From Leeuwenhoekiella aequorea (GTDB lineage Bacteria; Bacteroidota; Bacteroidia; Flavobacteriales; Flavobacteriaceae), in assembly GCF_004104375.1 (NCBI RefSeq), contig NZ_QOVM01000006.1, forward strand, positions 62,001 to 126,000: a DNA stretch of 64,000 nucleotides. Reading direction: 5' to 3'. The translations under genes were made by a program, and so were the position numbers. The notes below the pieces were generated by a model, which did not search any database, was not told the origin of the DNA, and saw only the letters and a list, made by a program, of their open reading frames with translations. Shown piece after piece: positions 1 to 9,109 of the stretch; the stretch's first letter is position 1; each line of letters begins with the position of its first letter.

Positions 1-1
1 T

Positions 2-1807
2 CCTACTCTTGAAGGTTCTGAAATTAATCAAGCTCTTGAATTGCGCAAAGCGGGATTAGGGCTTCTGGGAAACCTTGTAGGAGACCGCAAAGCGGTTGCT
101 TGTATTGAAGATACGGCTGTTGCGCTTACTGATTTGGCATCGTATATCAAAGAGTTTACCGCATTGATGGAAGGGTTTAAGCAAGACGCTGTATATTATG
201 CTCATGTTGGTGCTGGAGAAATTCATCTGAGGCCTATTTTAAACATAAAGAAGAGTACCGATGTGGTGCTGTTTAGAGAAATAACCACAGCGGTTGCAAA
301 TTTAGTAAAGAAATATAGAGGCTCTATGAGCGGTGAGCACGGCGATGGTCTTGTGCGCGGAGAGTTTGTAAAGTTTATGATAGGTAGAGCCAACTATGAG
401 ATCTTAATTCATCTAAAAAATACTTTTGATCCATTAGCATTGTTTAATCCGGGTAAGGTAATTAATGCTAAACGTATGGATGAACAATTACGTTATGAGG
501 TAGATCGAGAAGAGCCTGAAATTGATACTTTATTAAATTTTGATGACTCTCAGGGTATTTTGCGTGCAACAGAACAATGTAATGGAAGTGGAGACTGTCG
601 CAAGTTGCCGGAAGCCGGCGGAACGATGTGCCCAAGTTACAGAGCAACGCGTAATGAAAAAGATTCTACTCGGGGTAGGGCAAATACACTTCGCGAGTTT
701 TTAACTCATTCTGAGCGTAAAAATAATTTTAATCATAAAGAACTTAAAGAAGTTTTTGACCTGTGTTTAAGTTGTAAAGCTTGTGCTAGCGAATGTCCAA
801 GTAATGTAGATGTTGCTACGCTAAAGGCAGAATTTGAATATCAATATAAAAAAGAAAACGGAAGTTCGTTACGTACACGCGCATTTGCATTTAATGCTCA
901 TTTAAATAGATTTGCTTCAGTAGTTCCCGGAATTACGAACACCCTCTATAAATCAAAACTTGCAGGGGGTTTTATAAGAAAGACGCTAGAGGTAGCGCCA
1001 GAACGAAGTCTTCCGCCTTTGGCGAAAAAGACGTTGCGGGCACGATTCAAAAAATTGAGCGCCTTCAATCCTAAAAATCCGATTAAAACAGTTTATTTAT
1101 TTGCAGACGAATTCACGAATTTTCTTGATGCTGCTATAGGTGAAGATGCTATTATCTTACTGCAGCGGCTTAATTATGAGGTGCGTATAATTGCACACGC
1201 AGAGAGTGCCCGATCTTTAATATCTAAGGGTTTTTTAAAACAAGCTCGTAAAATAGCCCGTAAAAATATCAACACTTTTAAAAACCTTATAGATGAAGAT
1301 CACCCTTTAATAGGAATTGAACCTTCTGCAATTCTAGGTTTTAGAGATGAATATATACGCCTGGCTAATGATAGCGCAGAAGCTAAAATTCTCGCGAAAA
1401 ATACTTTCATAATCGACGAATTTTTAAGTTCAGAAGTTAAGTTAGGTAATATAATATCTAGCTCATTTACTACCGAAGCTCGAAAAATTAAAATTCACGG
1501 TCATTGCCATCAAAAGGCCTTGAGTGGGATTGAGCATACTTTTGCAATTCTCAATTTGCCGCAGAATTATACACCTACAATTATACCATCTGGATGTTGT
1601 GGAATGGCGGGTTCTTTTGGTTACGAGAAAGAACATTATGCATTAAGTATGCAAATAGGAGAGCAAACCTTATTTCCTGCGGTGCGAAAAGCGCCTCTAG
1701 AGACATTAATCGCTGCTCCGGGAACAAGTTGCAGGCATCAAATTAAAGACGGAACGCAACGCGAGGCGATACATCCCGTCTCTATTTTAAAACAAGCATT
1801 AATCTAA
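2..1807 (+). CDS. FAD-linked oxidase / Fe-S oxidoreductase (5' partial)
   Basis: This is the C-terminal part of a large oxidase of the D-lactate/glycolate dehydrogenase type; the frame is open to the window edge, so the start and most of the FAD-binding domain lie upstream. What remains is the end of the FAD-linked oxidase C-terminal domain (H-G-D-G and F-N-P-G-K motifs), then a ferredoxin-like pair of cysteine groups (C-N-G-S-G-D-C...C-P and C-L-S-C-K-A-C...C-P) that should bind two 4Fe-4S clusters, then a CCG-type domain (G-H-C-H, G-C-C-G, G-T-S-C). Fusion of these three modules in one chain is a known architecture for membrane-associated 2-hydroxyacid oxidases that feed electrons to the quinone pool. 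The exact substrate cannot be read from the sequence. The gene ends convergently with the next one, overlapping it by 9 bp. Confidence 0.85.
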   Translation, partial: PTLEGSEINQALELRKAGLGLLGNLVGDRKAVACIEDTAVALTDLASYIKEFTALMEGFKQDAVYYAHVGAGEIHLRPILNIKKSTDVVLFREITTAVANLVKKYRGSMSGEHGDGLVRGEFVKFMIGRANYEILIHLKNTFDPLALFNPGKVINAKRMDEQLRYEVDREEPEIDTLLNFDDSQGILRATEQCNGSGDCRKLPEAGGTMCPSYRATRNEKDSTRGRANTLREFLTHSERKNNFNHKELKEVFDLCLSCKACASECPSNVDVATLKAEFEYQYKKENGSSLRTRAFAFNAHLNRFASVVPGITNTLYKSKLAGGFIRKTLEVAPERSLPPLAKKTLRARFKKLSAFNPKNPIKTVYLFADEFTNFLDAAIGEDAIILLQRLNYEVRIIAHAESARSLISKGFLKQARKIARKNINTFKNLIDEDHPLIGIEPSAILGFRDEYIRLANDSAEAKILAKNTFIIDEFLSSEVKLGNIISSSFTTEARKIKIHGHCHQKALSGIEHTFAILNLPQNYTPTIIPSGCCGMAGSFGYEKEHYALSMQIGEQTLFPAVRKAPLETLIAAPGTSCRHQIKDGTQREAIHPVSILKQALI

Positions 1808-2575
1808 ATCTAATACTACTTTAAATATACTTTCGGTGTTTCCGAGGGTCATAAAACCAGTGTGAAGATCTTTCTGATCCACGGCGTAGGGATAAAAGCT
1901 TACCGGCTCAATACACACCATATTAGTAACCTCAGTCCAAAGCATAAAATTGCCAAAACCTTCTGAAGTTATGCTGATTGTTTTTTTATCTTCTAAAGTG
2001 ATTTTAGTGGTGTCGGGTACTTGATAAGCTCTGCTGCCTACGGCCAGAATTTTATCTAAAGTAATGTCCTTAGTTGGAGTTTTAATAAGTGGTTCTGGAC
2101 TCTGAACATTAAACGCCGGATGATATCCTAACATAAAAGGCATACCTTCTTCTCCGTTAATTATAAATTCAATTTTAAGTTTATTTTCAATAAGAGTAAA
2201 CTGCTTTTTAAAACTGAAATCATAAGGCCAGGAAAGATGCTCCTCAGTAGATTTAGCAGGAAATTTTGAATTTTTCACCTGCGTATTTGCTAGATATTTT
2301 TTTTCGAAGATTGCAGAAGTTTCTGTCGATTCTACTTGCTTGTAAGTTAGTTCCCGTAACAACCCATGCTGATCTTGAATAGCAAAACCTCGAGGGGTAT
2401 TAACTTTAAAATCGGCTTTATCTGTAGGGCCTATTATAGGAAACATTTCGGTGTCTGAGCTACGCCATCCCGGAGTTCCTTTCTGGTGGATGTACTCATA
2501 GTTATCCTTTGTGAAGCTAACAAGTTCACCTTCATCAATTTTTACTTTTAGGTTATTTAAATTTAGATGTACCAT
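1799..2575 (-). CDS. aldose 1-epimerase (galactose mutarotase-like) family protein
   Basis: The 258-residue protein has the fold signature of mutarotase-like proteins: an early G-x-P-x-W-R segment, an F-P-I-I-G stretch near residue 46, G-Y-H-P-A-F near residue 151 and a closing E-P-V-S-F-Y-P segment. Families of this size (the YeaD/LacX branch) interconvert sugar anomers, often of unknown exact sugar. The histidine in G-Y-H-P matches the usual active-site histidine. It follows the upstream gene with no gap (TAAATG), so the two are probably cotranscribed. Its 3' end overlaps the oxidase gene by 9 bp on the opposite strand. Confidence 0.8.
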   Translation of the reverse strand: MVHLNLNNLKVKIDEGELVSFTKDNYEYIHQKGTPGWRSSDTEMFPIIGPTDKADFKVNTPRGFAIQDQHGLLRELTYKQVESTETSAIFEKKYLANTQVKNSKFPAKSTEEHLSWPYDFSFKKQFTLIENKLKIEFIINGEEGMPFMLGYHPAFNVQSPEPLIKTPTKDITLDKILAVGSRAYQVPDTTKITLEDKKTISITSEGFGNFMLWTEVTNMVCIEPVSFYPYAVDQKDLHTGFMTLGNTESIFKVVLDLD

Positions 2576-3049
2576 TTAATTTAGATTTTCTAGTGCGTTA
2601 TAATAATCAAGTTGCAAATCTTCGTGAAGCCCTTCGATCTTCTTGGTTATATATTCAACTTGGCGTAAATATAAATTCCTCAATGTATTGTTGTTACGTA
2701 TACTGGGTTCAAAACCGTTCATCTGCTCGCAGAAGTAGATTAAGAGTTGAACTTCGGTTTCCTTATTACCCGAGTAGCGAATGTATTTCTTAGTCTCTTT
2801 TAGAATTTTACGTATCGCTTTTTTCAGCCAATAGTAATTTTTTGAATTCGCTGCTGCAAATTGTTCCGCAATTAACTCTTTAATTGAATCTACATAACCC
2901 GCTTCATAGTCTGATTCAAACAAGAGGTAGGTAAGTAATTCCTTATTTTCTTTTTTGAAACGAGACAGCTTCAAACAAAGTTGCAAGAGTTCATCAGTGT
3001 CTTTATGCTTAAGTTCTTTTTTAAGTTGAGTTACGGTAGCTGTCTTCAT
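2576..3049 (-). CDS. conserved hypothetical protein, alpha-helical
   Basis: A 157-residue protein with no signal peptide and no membrane segment, rich in Lys, Glu and Leu and apparently all helical. I do not recognise a domain. It begins with K-T-A-T-V-T-Q-L-K-K-E-L and contains two long charged helices, which suggests a soluble cytoplasmic protein. Its stop codon abuts the start of the mutarotase-like gene, so both are likely on one transcript. Confidence 0.6.
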   Translation of the reverse strand: MKTATVTQLKKELKHKDTDELLQLCLKLSRFKKENKELLTYLLFESDYEAGYVDSIKELIAEQFAAANSKNYYWLKKAIRKILKETKKYIRYSGNKETEVQLLIYFCEQMNGFEPSIRNNNTLRNLYLRQVEYITKKIEGLHEDLQLDYYNALENLN

Positions 3050-3179
3050 AGATGCAATTTATGAAAATTGCTGTTAAGGCCTGTTAATACTGGCGTTTCA
3101 AAAGCTAAATTATCTTTAAAATGTTGGGAGAGTGCAGTCATATGACTAGTTTTAGTATAAATAATATAAAAATGACAAT

Positions 3180-3596
3180 ATGAAATTTTCAAGAAATGCA
3201 TCTGCAAACTGGAAAGGAAAAATAAAAGAAGGTCAAGGAACTATATCTACAGAAAGTACGGTACTCGATGAAGCAAAATATGCTTTTGGTACCCGCTTTG
3301 AAGATGGAAAAGGAACAAATCCTGAAGAACTTCTAGGTGCTGCTCACGCAGGATGTTTTACGATGCAACTCTCCGCATTTTTAGGTGCGGAGGATTATAC
3401 AGCAGATAATTTACACACAGATGCGAAGGTTACTTTTGAAGATGGGGAAGTAACAAAAGTACATTTAACTCTAAAAGGTAAAGTGCCAGGAATTAGTGAA
3501 GAAGAATTCGTAAAAATAGCTAACAAAGCTAAAGAAAACTGTCCTGTTTCGAAATTATTTAAAGCAGCAATTAGTCTTGATGCGACACTAGATTAA
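3180..3596 (+). CDS. OsmC family peroxiredoxin-like protein
   Basis: OsmC-type proteins are thiol peroxidases that reduce organic hydroperoxides. This 138-residue protein has both redox cysteines in their usual settings: A-A-H-A-G-C-F near residue 60 and E-N-C-P-V-S-K-L near residue 121. It also has the conserved L-L-G-A-A-H segment and the E-D...V-T-K-V-H-L-T-L strand. It stands alone and is followed 25 bp later by a strong terminator. A weak promoter-like pair (TTG near 3124 and TAGTTTTA at 3147) lies upstream. Confidence 0.88.
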   Translation: MKFSRNASANWKGKIKEGQGTISTESTVLDEAKYAFGTRFEDGKGTNPEELLGAAHAGCFTMQLSAFLGAEDYTADNLHTDAKVTFEDGEVTKVHLTLKGKVPGISEEEFVKIANKAKENCPVSKLFKAAISLDATLD

Positions 3597-3620
3597 GAAC
3601 CGTAACGATAAGTGAAAAAA

Positions 3621-3643
3621 AACCGCCGGAAGGCGGTTTTTTT
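3621..3643 (+). terminator. rho-independent terminator after the OsmC gene
   Basis: Perfect 7-bp stem AACCGCC/GGCGGTT with loop GGAA, preceded by an A run and followed by a run of seven T. Confidence 0.9.
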
Positions 3644-3696
3644 ATGTGTCACTGTCAACATTTGAAAAGTGTATATTTGAAGCATAAAACAGTTTT

Positions 3697-4758
3697 GTGC
3701 CTTCAATAATTAACTTCTTTCTTCCGGCATTAATAGCTTTTGCGGCTACTTATGGTATTGGTAAGATTTTACTAAAACCCGCTTTTGCTCGATATTTTAT
3801 TGAAGAACCTGGTGGAAACAAGTTACATCGCAATCCTGTTCCTGCATCTGGCGGTATAGCTTTGTTTATAGGAATTTTATTTACAGCCCTTTTATTTGAA
3901 GGATCTCTGTTATTTCAGAATTACTTTTATATTCTTCTAGCGTTTGTTTTACTATTTCTTCTTGGGTTTATAGATGACTTAAAACCCTTAGGATGGATGG
4001 TCAAGTTGGGTGCCCAATTAATTCTGATAATAGGCGTAGTTTTACTCGCAGATTTACGCATAGAATCTGTTTTGCTGGATTATTCATTTTTTAAAATCCC
4101 ATATACATCGAGTGTTTTCTTAAGTGTTAGTGTGTTAATCTTCTTTGTTAACGCCTTTAATTTTATCGACGGAATAGATGGACTAGCTACAACCGTTGCA
4201 CTAATATTTATATTAGGCTTGATGTATTTTAGGATTCCATTTTCTCCAATTTTTTTAATGTGCACAGGAGCTGCACTGTTTGCTTTTACAAGATTGAATA
4301 AATCTCCTGCTAAAATTTTTATGGGAGACAGTGGTTCTTTAAGTATCGGATTTTTATGCGCTACCCTCTTTATTTTGTTTTGTGAAGGAGATGTTCATGT
4401 ATCAAGTACCAATTTATATAGTGACCAGCTGCGACTGCCCATTGCCTTGACATTGTTCTGGTATCCTATTTTTGATACACTGCGGATTTTAATAATTCGT
4501 CTTTCAAGCGGTAAATCTTTATTTAAAAGAGATAAAAAACATAGTTATTCGTTGCTTTTAAGGGTAGGCTACAGTCATAATAAAATTGTTATTGTTGTTG
4601 TGGTTTTAACTATCTGCCAACTTGCAATTTGTTTATTAGTGGCGCCTCGGGTAGGTTTAATTTATTATTTTATGTTTCAAGTTGTAATTTGGTTGGGATT
4701 ACATGGAATGCTTTTGTACATAGTGCAAAATCATAAGAAGATTTCAAATAATAGCTAA
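3697..4758 (+). CDS. polyprenyl-phosphate sugar-1-phosphate transferase (WecA/MraY family)
   Basis: This integral membrane enzyme starts glycan assembly by moving a HexNAc-1-phosphate from a UDP-sugar to undecaprenyl phosphate. The 353-residue chain has about ten hydrophobic segments and the family motifs in order: H-R-N-P-V-P-A-S-G-G near residue 44, F-I-D-D near 91, N-F-I-D-G-I-D-G near 155, F-M-G-D-S-G near 208 and a K-H-S-Y-S-L-L histidine motif near 281. WecA-like rather than MraY because it sits among surface polysaccharide genes and carries the WecA-style histidine motif. The start is GTG; no ATG is near. It overlaps the next gene by one base (taATG), so the three genes 3697-6889 form an operon. 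Confidence 0.85.
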   Translation: MPSIINFFLPALIAFAATYGIGKILLKPAFARYFIEEPGGNKLHRNPVPASGGIALFIGILFTALLFEGSLLFQNYFYILLAFVLLFLLGFIDDLKPLGWMVKLGAQLILIIGVVLLADLRIESVLLDYSFFKIPYTSSVFLSVSVLIFFVNAFNFIDGIDGLATTVALIFILGLMYFRIPFSPIFLMCTGAALFAFTRLNKSPAKIFMGDSGSLSIGFLCATLFILFCEGDVHVSSTNLYSDQLRLPIALTLFWYPIFDTLRILIIRLSSGKSLFKRDKKHSYSLLLRVGYSHNKIVIVVVVLTICQLAICLLVAPRVGLIYYFMFQVVIWLGLHGMLLYIVQNHKKISNNS

Positions 4759-5903
4759 TGGAAAATTTACCTCGCATAGGACTGGCATTACCGGAAATTA
4801 GCCCGGATGATATAGCTTATGTAACGCGAGCAATGACAGAAAACTGGATTACCACAGGAGGTCCTTTTGTGAATGAGTTTGAGAATGATTTAAAAGCCTA
4901 TTTAGATACATCTAATGACATTCTAGCTCTTAATTCAGGTACATCTGCATTGCATCTTGCATTAACAGTGGCCGGAGTTAAAGAGGGAGATTTTATTTTG
5001 TGCCAGACCATGAGCTATGTGGCAACAGCTAATCCAATTCAGTATTTAAAGGCAAAACCGATATTTATAGATAGCGAAACAGATACGTATAATATTTGTC
5101 CTGAGGCTTTAGAAGAAGCTATTTTAGATTGTATTAAAATTGGGCAGATGCCTAAGGCGCTTATCCTGGTTCATTCCTTCGGAATACCTTGTAAAATAAA
5201 CGAACTCACAACTATTGCCCGTAATTACGAAATCCCGATTATTGAAGATGCTGCTGAGGCACTAGGAAGTTATTATGATGATCAAAAATGTGGCAGTTTT
5301 GGTGATTTTAGTGTTTTTTCATTCAATGGAAATAAAATTCTTACTGCAGGTAGTGGAGGAGCACTTATTTGTAGGTCTGATGGTGATGCCCAACGTGCAC
5401 GACATTTAGCGAGTCAGGCAAAATCGTTGGCTTTTGGTTTTGAGCATGATGCAGTAGGCTATAATTATGTGATGCCTGGATTAAATGCTGCATTAGGCAC
5501 AAGTCAACTAGGAAATTTGGAATCTAAGTTAGTCTCAAAAAATAAAATAAATGCTTTTTATAAAGAGTTATTCAAGGAGATTGAAGGTGTGACTTTTATT
5601 GAAACATCAAGTACTCGCATTAAATCTAATCATTGGTTAAATGTTATTTGTTTTGATAATTTATGTGTCAATCACAAAACGCCACAAGGATTATTAGAGT
5701 ATTTATATTCTAAAAATATTGAGTCACGCTTTCTTTGGAAGCCACTTCATCTACAACACATTTATACAAATCAAAGCTATTATGGCGCCACAGTTGCTGA
5801 AGATTTGTGGAAATCAGGACTTTGCTTACCTTCAGGAACTGGAATGAGCGATGAGGATTTAGACCGGATTGAATCAGCTCTTAAAGATTATTTTAAAGTA
5901 TAA
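4758..5903 (+). CDS. DegT/DnrJ/EryC1/StrS-family sugar aminotransferase
   Basis: PLP-dependent aminotransferase that makes amino sugars for surface polysaccharides by transferring an amino group to a keto-sugar nucleotide. The 381 residues show N-S-G-T-S-A-L-H-L-A-L near 59, E-D-A-A-E-A-L-G-S near 163 (the aspartate contacts the PLP ring nitrogen) and F-S-F-N-G-N-K-I near 187, where K193 is the expected Schiff-base lysine. Lies between the transferase and the CapD-like dehydratase, overlapping each by one base. A 4,6-dehydratase followed by an aminotransferase is the usual route to 4-amino-4,6-dideoxy sugars, so that product is plausible but not proven. Confidence 0.88.
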   Translation: MENLPRIGLALPEISPDDIAYVTRAMTENWITTGGPFVNEFENDLKAYLDTSNDILALNSGTSALHLALTVAGVKEGDFILCQTMSYVATANPIQYLKAKPIFIDSETDTYNICPEALEEAILDCIKIGQMPKALILVHSFGIPCKINELTTIARNYEIPIIEDAAEALGSYYDDQKCGSFGDFSVFSFNGNKILTAGSGGALICRSDGDAQRARHLASQAKSLAFGFEHDAVGYNYVMPGLNAALGTSQLGNLESKLVSKNKINAFYKELFKEIEGVTFIETSSTRIKSNHWLNVICFDNLCVNHKTPQGLLEYLYSKNIESRFLWKPLHLQHIYTNQSYYGATVAEDLWKSGLCLPSGTGMSDEDLDRIESALKDYFKV

Positions 5904-6889
5904 TGGATTACTATTCTGAAGTCATATTAATTACGGGAGCTGCAGGAAGTATTGGCAAAGAGCTTACTCTTAATTTTTTGGCGGTTAATGATGTTCAGCT
6001 TGTTCTTGTCGATATTTCAGAAATTGGCATGTTTCAGTTACTTGAAGAAATAAATATTAAATATCCCAAGTTAGCTGTAAACTATTTTATAGAAAGTATA
6101 AGTAATAAAGAGTTTGTGCAATACTTGTTTAAAGAATTTAGTTTTAAACGTGTATTTCACGCAGCAGCCTACAAGCACGTGGCTTTAATGGAAGCAAATC
6201 CTTGCTCTGCGATTGTATCTAATATTTACGGAGCTCAACTCATTATTGATTATTCAATTATAAATAATGTTTCCCAGCTTGTTATTATATCAACTGATAA
6301 AGCAGTGAAGCCTATAAATACTATGGGACGAACAAAGAATGTGATCGAGAAATATGCAGGGTTAAGATCTGAAGAATCTCATAAAACTAATTTGATTGTT
6401 CTTCGACTATGTAATATTTATAGTTCTTCGGGATCTGTAGTTCCTATTTTTAAAAGTAGAATAGCCCAAAATCTACCGTTGATTATTAAAGATTCAAAGC
6501 TGATTCGCAGTTTTATTAAACCTAAGGAGGTAAGGAATATATTCAATTATATTTTTCACAATTCAAACTTAAAGGGTATTTATATTCCTAACAATTCGAA
6601 TGAGATTTTTATTCAAAAAATAGCCAGCAAAGTACTTAAAGGGTCAAATAAAGATGCAACTGTCTATCCCATAGTCTATACATATCTACCTGAAGACGAG
6701 AAGTTGAAAGAAGAATTGCTTAATACGAATGAATATAGAATTAAACTAACAAATGCTCCGGTTGATTTGTTAGATACCTATAAGCCTACATCGTTAAACA
6801 CGGTATTACTTGAAGAATGTATTCAGGATGCAAAAATGTATCAAATTGATAGTTCTATTGAGAAGCTAATACTACTTTCCTCTAACTAA
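5903..6889 (+). CDS. CapD/FlaA1-like nucleotide-sugar 4,6-dehydratase
   Basis: Short-chain dehydrogenase-type enzyme of the polysaccharide biosynthesis (CapD-like) family. A T-G-A-A-G-S-I-G dinucleotide-binding loop lies at residues 11-18, followed by F-H-A-A-A-Y-K-H-V and the S-T-D-K-A-V-x-P-x-N-T-M-G-R-T-K motif that carries the active-site residues. At 328 residues it is the soluble form, without the membrane domain of longer CapD homologues. It shares one base with the aminotransferase gene, which points to one pathway: dehydration of a UDP-sugar, then amination. Its 3' end overlaps the opposite-strand phosphatase gene by 8 bp. Confidence 0.85.
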   Translation: MDYYSEVILITGAAGSIGKELTLNFLAVNDVQLVLVDISEIGMFQLLEEINIKYPKLAVNYFIESISNKEFVQYLFKEFSFKRVFHAAAYKHVALMEANPCSAIVSNIYGAQLIIDYSIINNVSQLVIISTDKAVKPINTMGRTKNVIEKYAGLRSEESHKTNLIVLRLCNIYSSSGSVVPIFKSRIAQNLPLIIKDSKLIRSFIKPKEVRNIFNYIFHNSNLKGIYIPNNSNEIFIQKIASKVLKGSNKDATVYPIVYTYLPEDEKLKEELLNTNEYRIKLTNAPVDLLDTYKPTSLNTVLLEECIQDAKMYQIDSSIEKLILLSSN

Positions 6890-7622
6890 AGAAAATAGTA
6901 TTAGTATTTGAAATTATGCGGTCTATTGCTAATTCGTATTTACCAGCATATTTGACATTTTTCAATCCTTCTATATGACGCATATGATGAGTGTCTGTAC
7001 CAAGAAACTCATATTTACCATCGGTAAGAAGCTGTTGCGCAATTTTCGCAATACCTGGACCGTAATATCCTCCTATTGAAAGAGCATTAAGCTGAAATTT
7101 ACAAATTGACGCTAGGTCATTATAAATATCATAGGTTTTATGATAAAAAGCATATCGTTCGGGATGTGCAAGTACCGGAATGAATCCTGCATTACCTAAT
7201 TTAAACAGAATCTCTCGGAGATTGATAGGAGGTTGTAAATAAGACATTTCTACCAAGACATAATTGTCTTTGAGAGGAAGAATCTTCTTTTCATCAATTA
7301 AGTTTGCAAAAGAAGAATCCATCATATATTCTGAAGAAGCTTTAATTGTAAAGTCCTTTTGATTATTTTGAATAAGGAAATCTTCAAGTTCTTGTTTAGC
7401 AGCTAATATAGTATCAGGCGTATTGGGATAATAATCACTGATGGTATGCGGAGTACAAATTAAATTTGTAATACCTAATTCTTTAAAATTGCTTAGAAGT
7501 TTTAGAGAATCTTCGGCAGTTTTAGCTCCATCATCAATTCCGGGTAGTATATGATTATGAATATCTGTAAATTCGCCGAGCTTTGAAGCCAAGAATTTCT
7601 TAGAATTGAATATAGAGAACAT
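6882..7622 (-). CDS. PHP-domain tyrosine-protein phosphatase (CpsB/YwqE type)
   Basis: Metal-dependent phosphatase of the PHP fold. In capsule systems this family dephosphorylates the tyrosine kinase that controls chain export. The 246-residue protein carries D-I-H-N-H at residues 20-24 with the following I-L-P-G-I-D-D-G-A, then L-A-H-P-E-R-Y and G-T-D-T-H-H near the C-terminus, which supply the remaining metal ligands. No partner kinase gene lies in this window. It is on the opposite strand from the biosynthesis genes but between them and wzi, so a role in the same capsule system is likely. Confidence 0.85.
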   Translation of the reverse strand: MFSIFNSKKFLASKLGEFTDIHNHILPGIDDGAKTAEDSLKLLSNFKELGITNLICTPHTISDYYPNTPDTILAAKQELEDFLIQNNQKDFTIKASSEYMMDSSFANLIDEKKILPLKDNYVLVEMSYLQPPINLREILFKLGNAGFIPVLAHPERYAFYHKTYDIYNDLASICKFQLNALSIGGYYGPGIAKIAQQLLTDGKYEFLGTDTHHMRHIEGLKNVKYAGKYELAIDRIISNTNTIFFS

Positions 7623-7700
7623 ATTTCTTTATTTTCGGCAAAAATAAACAATACAATCAGTTAAAGCTTGCACTTAACAGAGCTTTAAAATAAAATAAAT

Positions 7701-9047
7701 ATGATCAAGAAAATAGTCATTATCAGTCTTCTGTTAAGCTCAGCCTTAGTTGATGCTCAAGATAGTTTAGTTTCTTCAATAGAAACTAGAGGAATGTTGT
7801 CATCTGGAGATACAAAACCATTCTGGTTTTATGCGAACCAGAATGGCCGAGTAGATTCAAAATCAAATTTCATGACATTGGCTGCAGTAAAATATGCCAA
7901 TTCGTTCAATGAATCTAATGCTTTGGAAGTAGGTGGTGGATTGTTATATAATGATGGATTGTATGAAGATATTAAGATAGATGAGCTCTATGCGAAGTAT
8001 ACTTGGAAAATAGTTGAAGCAAGTGCGGGTATTAAGCATAGAGATGAAAAGTTAAAAGGTATTTCAAGTGTAGGCGGAGATATTATCTGGAGTAACAATG
8101 CTAGAGCACTTCCTGGATTGTATATTGAAATGACAGAGCCAATAAAAATATTTAAGTGGCTTCAAGCTAAGGGAACATTTGGTCATTATTATCTTGGTGA
8201 TGATCGTGTAGTCAAAAATGCACAAGTTCATCATAAAAGTCTAGAGTTAGCATTAGTATTTTCGCCGGGCGATCGATTATCTGGTAGTATGAAGCATTAT
8301 GTGCAATTTGGCGGTACTTCTCCAAGATATGGGAAACAACCAAGTAGTTTTAGAAACTATATAGATGTATTTTTTGGTCAAGGTTCAAGTACAAACGATG
8401 CTTTTGAAGGGGATCAAATAAACTCTTTAGGAAATGGTTTGGGATCTTATGAGTTAGCTTATGATTTAACTCGAGAAAATTATTATTTGCGTTTATATCA
8501 TCAGTCGTTATTTGAAGACACGTCGGGCATTGAATTAAGTAATTTTCCCGATGGAGTTTGGGGAGCATATTTAGAACCAGCAAATTCAAAATATATCGAT
8601 GCTATAGTTTATGAATATGTGCAGACAGTATCCCAGAGTGGAAGGTTTATGCTTAATGGTGATATTGGCAGATTCAGTGGTGGTGACAGTTACTTTTGGA
8701 ATGGCATATACAATACGGGATGGCAATATGAGAATCAGATTATAGGTTTACCATTTATACTTCCGGGCGAATTTGGAAGACGCTTTAAAAATGATCGCAG
8801 TTTTGTACATCACCTCGGTATTACTGGTGCATTGGGAGAATTTAAATATAAGGCTAAAGGAACATATGTGAAAAACTTAGGAACTTATAATGACCCTTAC
8901 CCGAAGTCTGAACAAGCAGTTTATTCATTTTTAGAAATAGAATATCCTACTCAATATGGAAATTTCACAGGTCTTTTTGCTATAGATTATAGTAATCTGA
9001 CCAAAGAAAACTTAGGATTGGGTTTAAAATATTATTATTCGTTTTAG
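7701..9047 (+). CDS. Wzi-family capsule assembly outer membrane protein
   Basis: A 448-residue exported protein with a Sec signal peptide (about residues 1-19, ending V-D-A-Q) and a long run of alternating hydrophobic/aromatic strands ending in Y-Y-Y-S-F, as expected of an outer membrane beta-barrel. Internal segments such as K-P-F-W-F-Y-A-N-Q-N-G near the N-terminus and the W-x-N-N-A-R-A-L-P-G stretch are typical of Wzi homologues in Bacteroidota. Wzi is a surface lectin that anchors capsule to the cell. Its place after the sugar-nucleotide genes and the phosphatase supports this role. Confidence 0.8.
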   Translation: MIKKIVIISLLLSSALVDAQDSLVSSIETRGMLSSGDTKPFWFYANQNGRVDSKSNFMTLAAVKYANSFNESNALEVGGGLLYNDGLYEDIKIDELYAKYTWKIVEASAGIKHRDEKLKGISSVGGDIIWSNNARALPGLYIEMTEPIKIFKWLQAKGTFGHYYLGDDRVVKNAQVHHKSLELALVFSPGDRLSGSMKHYVQFGGTSPRYGKQPSSFRNYIDVFFGQGSSTNDAFEGDQINSLGNGLGSYELAYDLTRENYYLRLYHQSLFEDTSGIELSNFPDGVWGAYLEPANSKYIDAIVYEYVQTVSQSGRFMLNGDIGRFSGGDSYFWNGIYNTGWQYENQIIGLPFILPGEFGRRFKNDRSFVHHLGITGALGEFKYKAKGTYVKNLGTYNDPYPKSEQAVYSFLEIEYPTQYGNFTGLFAIDYSNLTKENLGLGLKYYYSF

Positions 9048-9109
9048 TCACTGGCACTTATCTTATAGATTTAAGGATTTAAGTATATTGCTTAAAACTA
9101 CTTTATCTA

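Noticed and set aside
2593-2793. Plus-strand frame inside the 2576-3049 gene
   Set aside because: Shadow frame of the gene on the minus strand with no domain or start signal.
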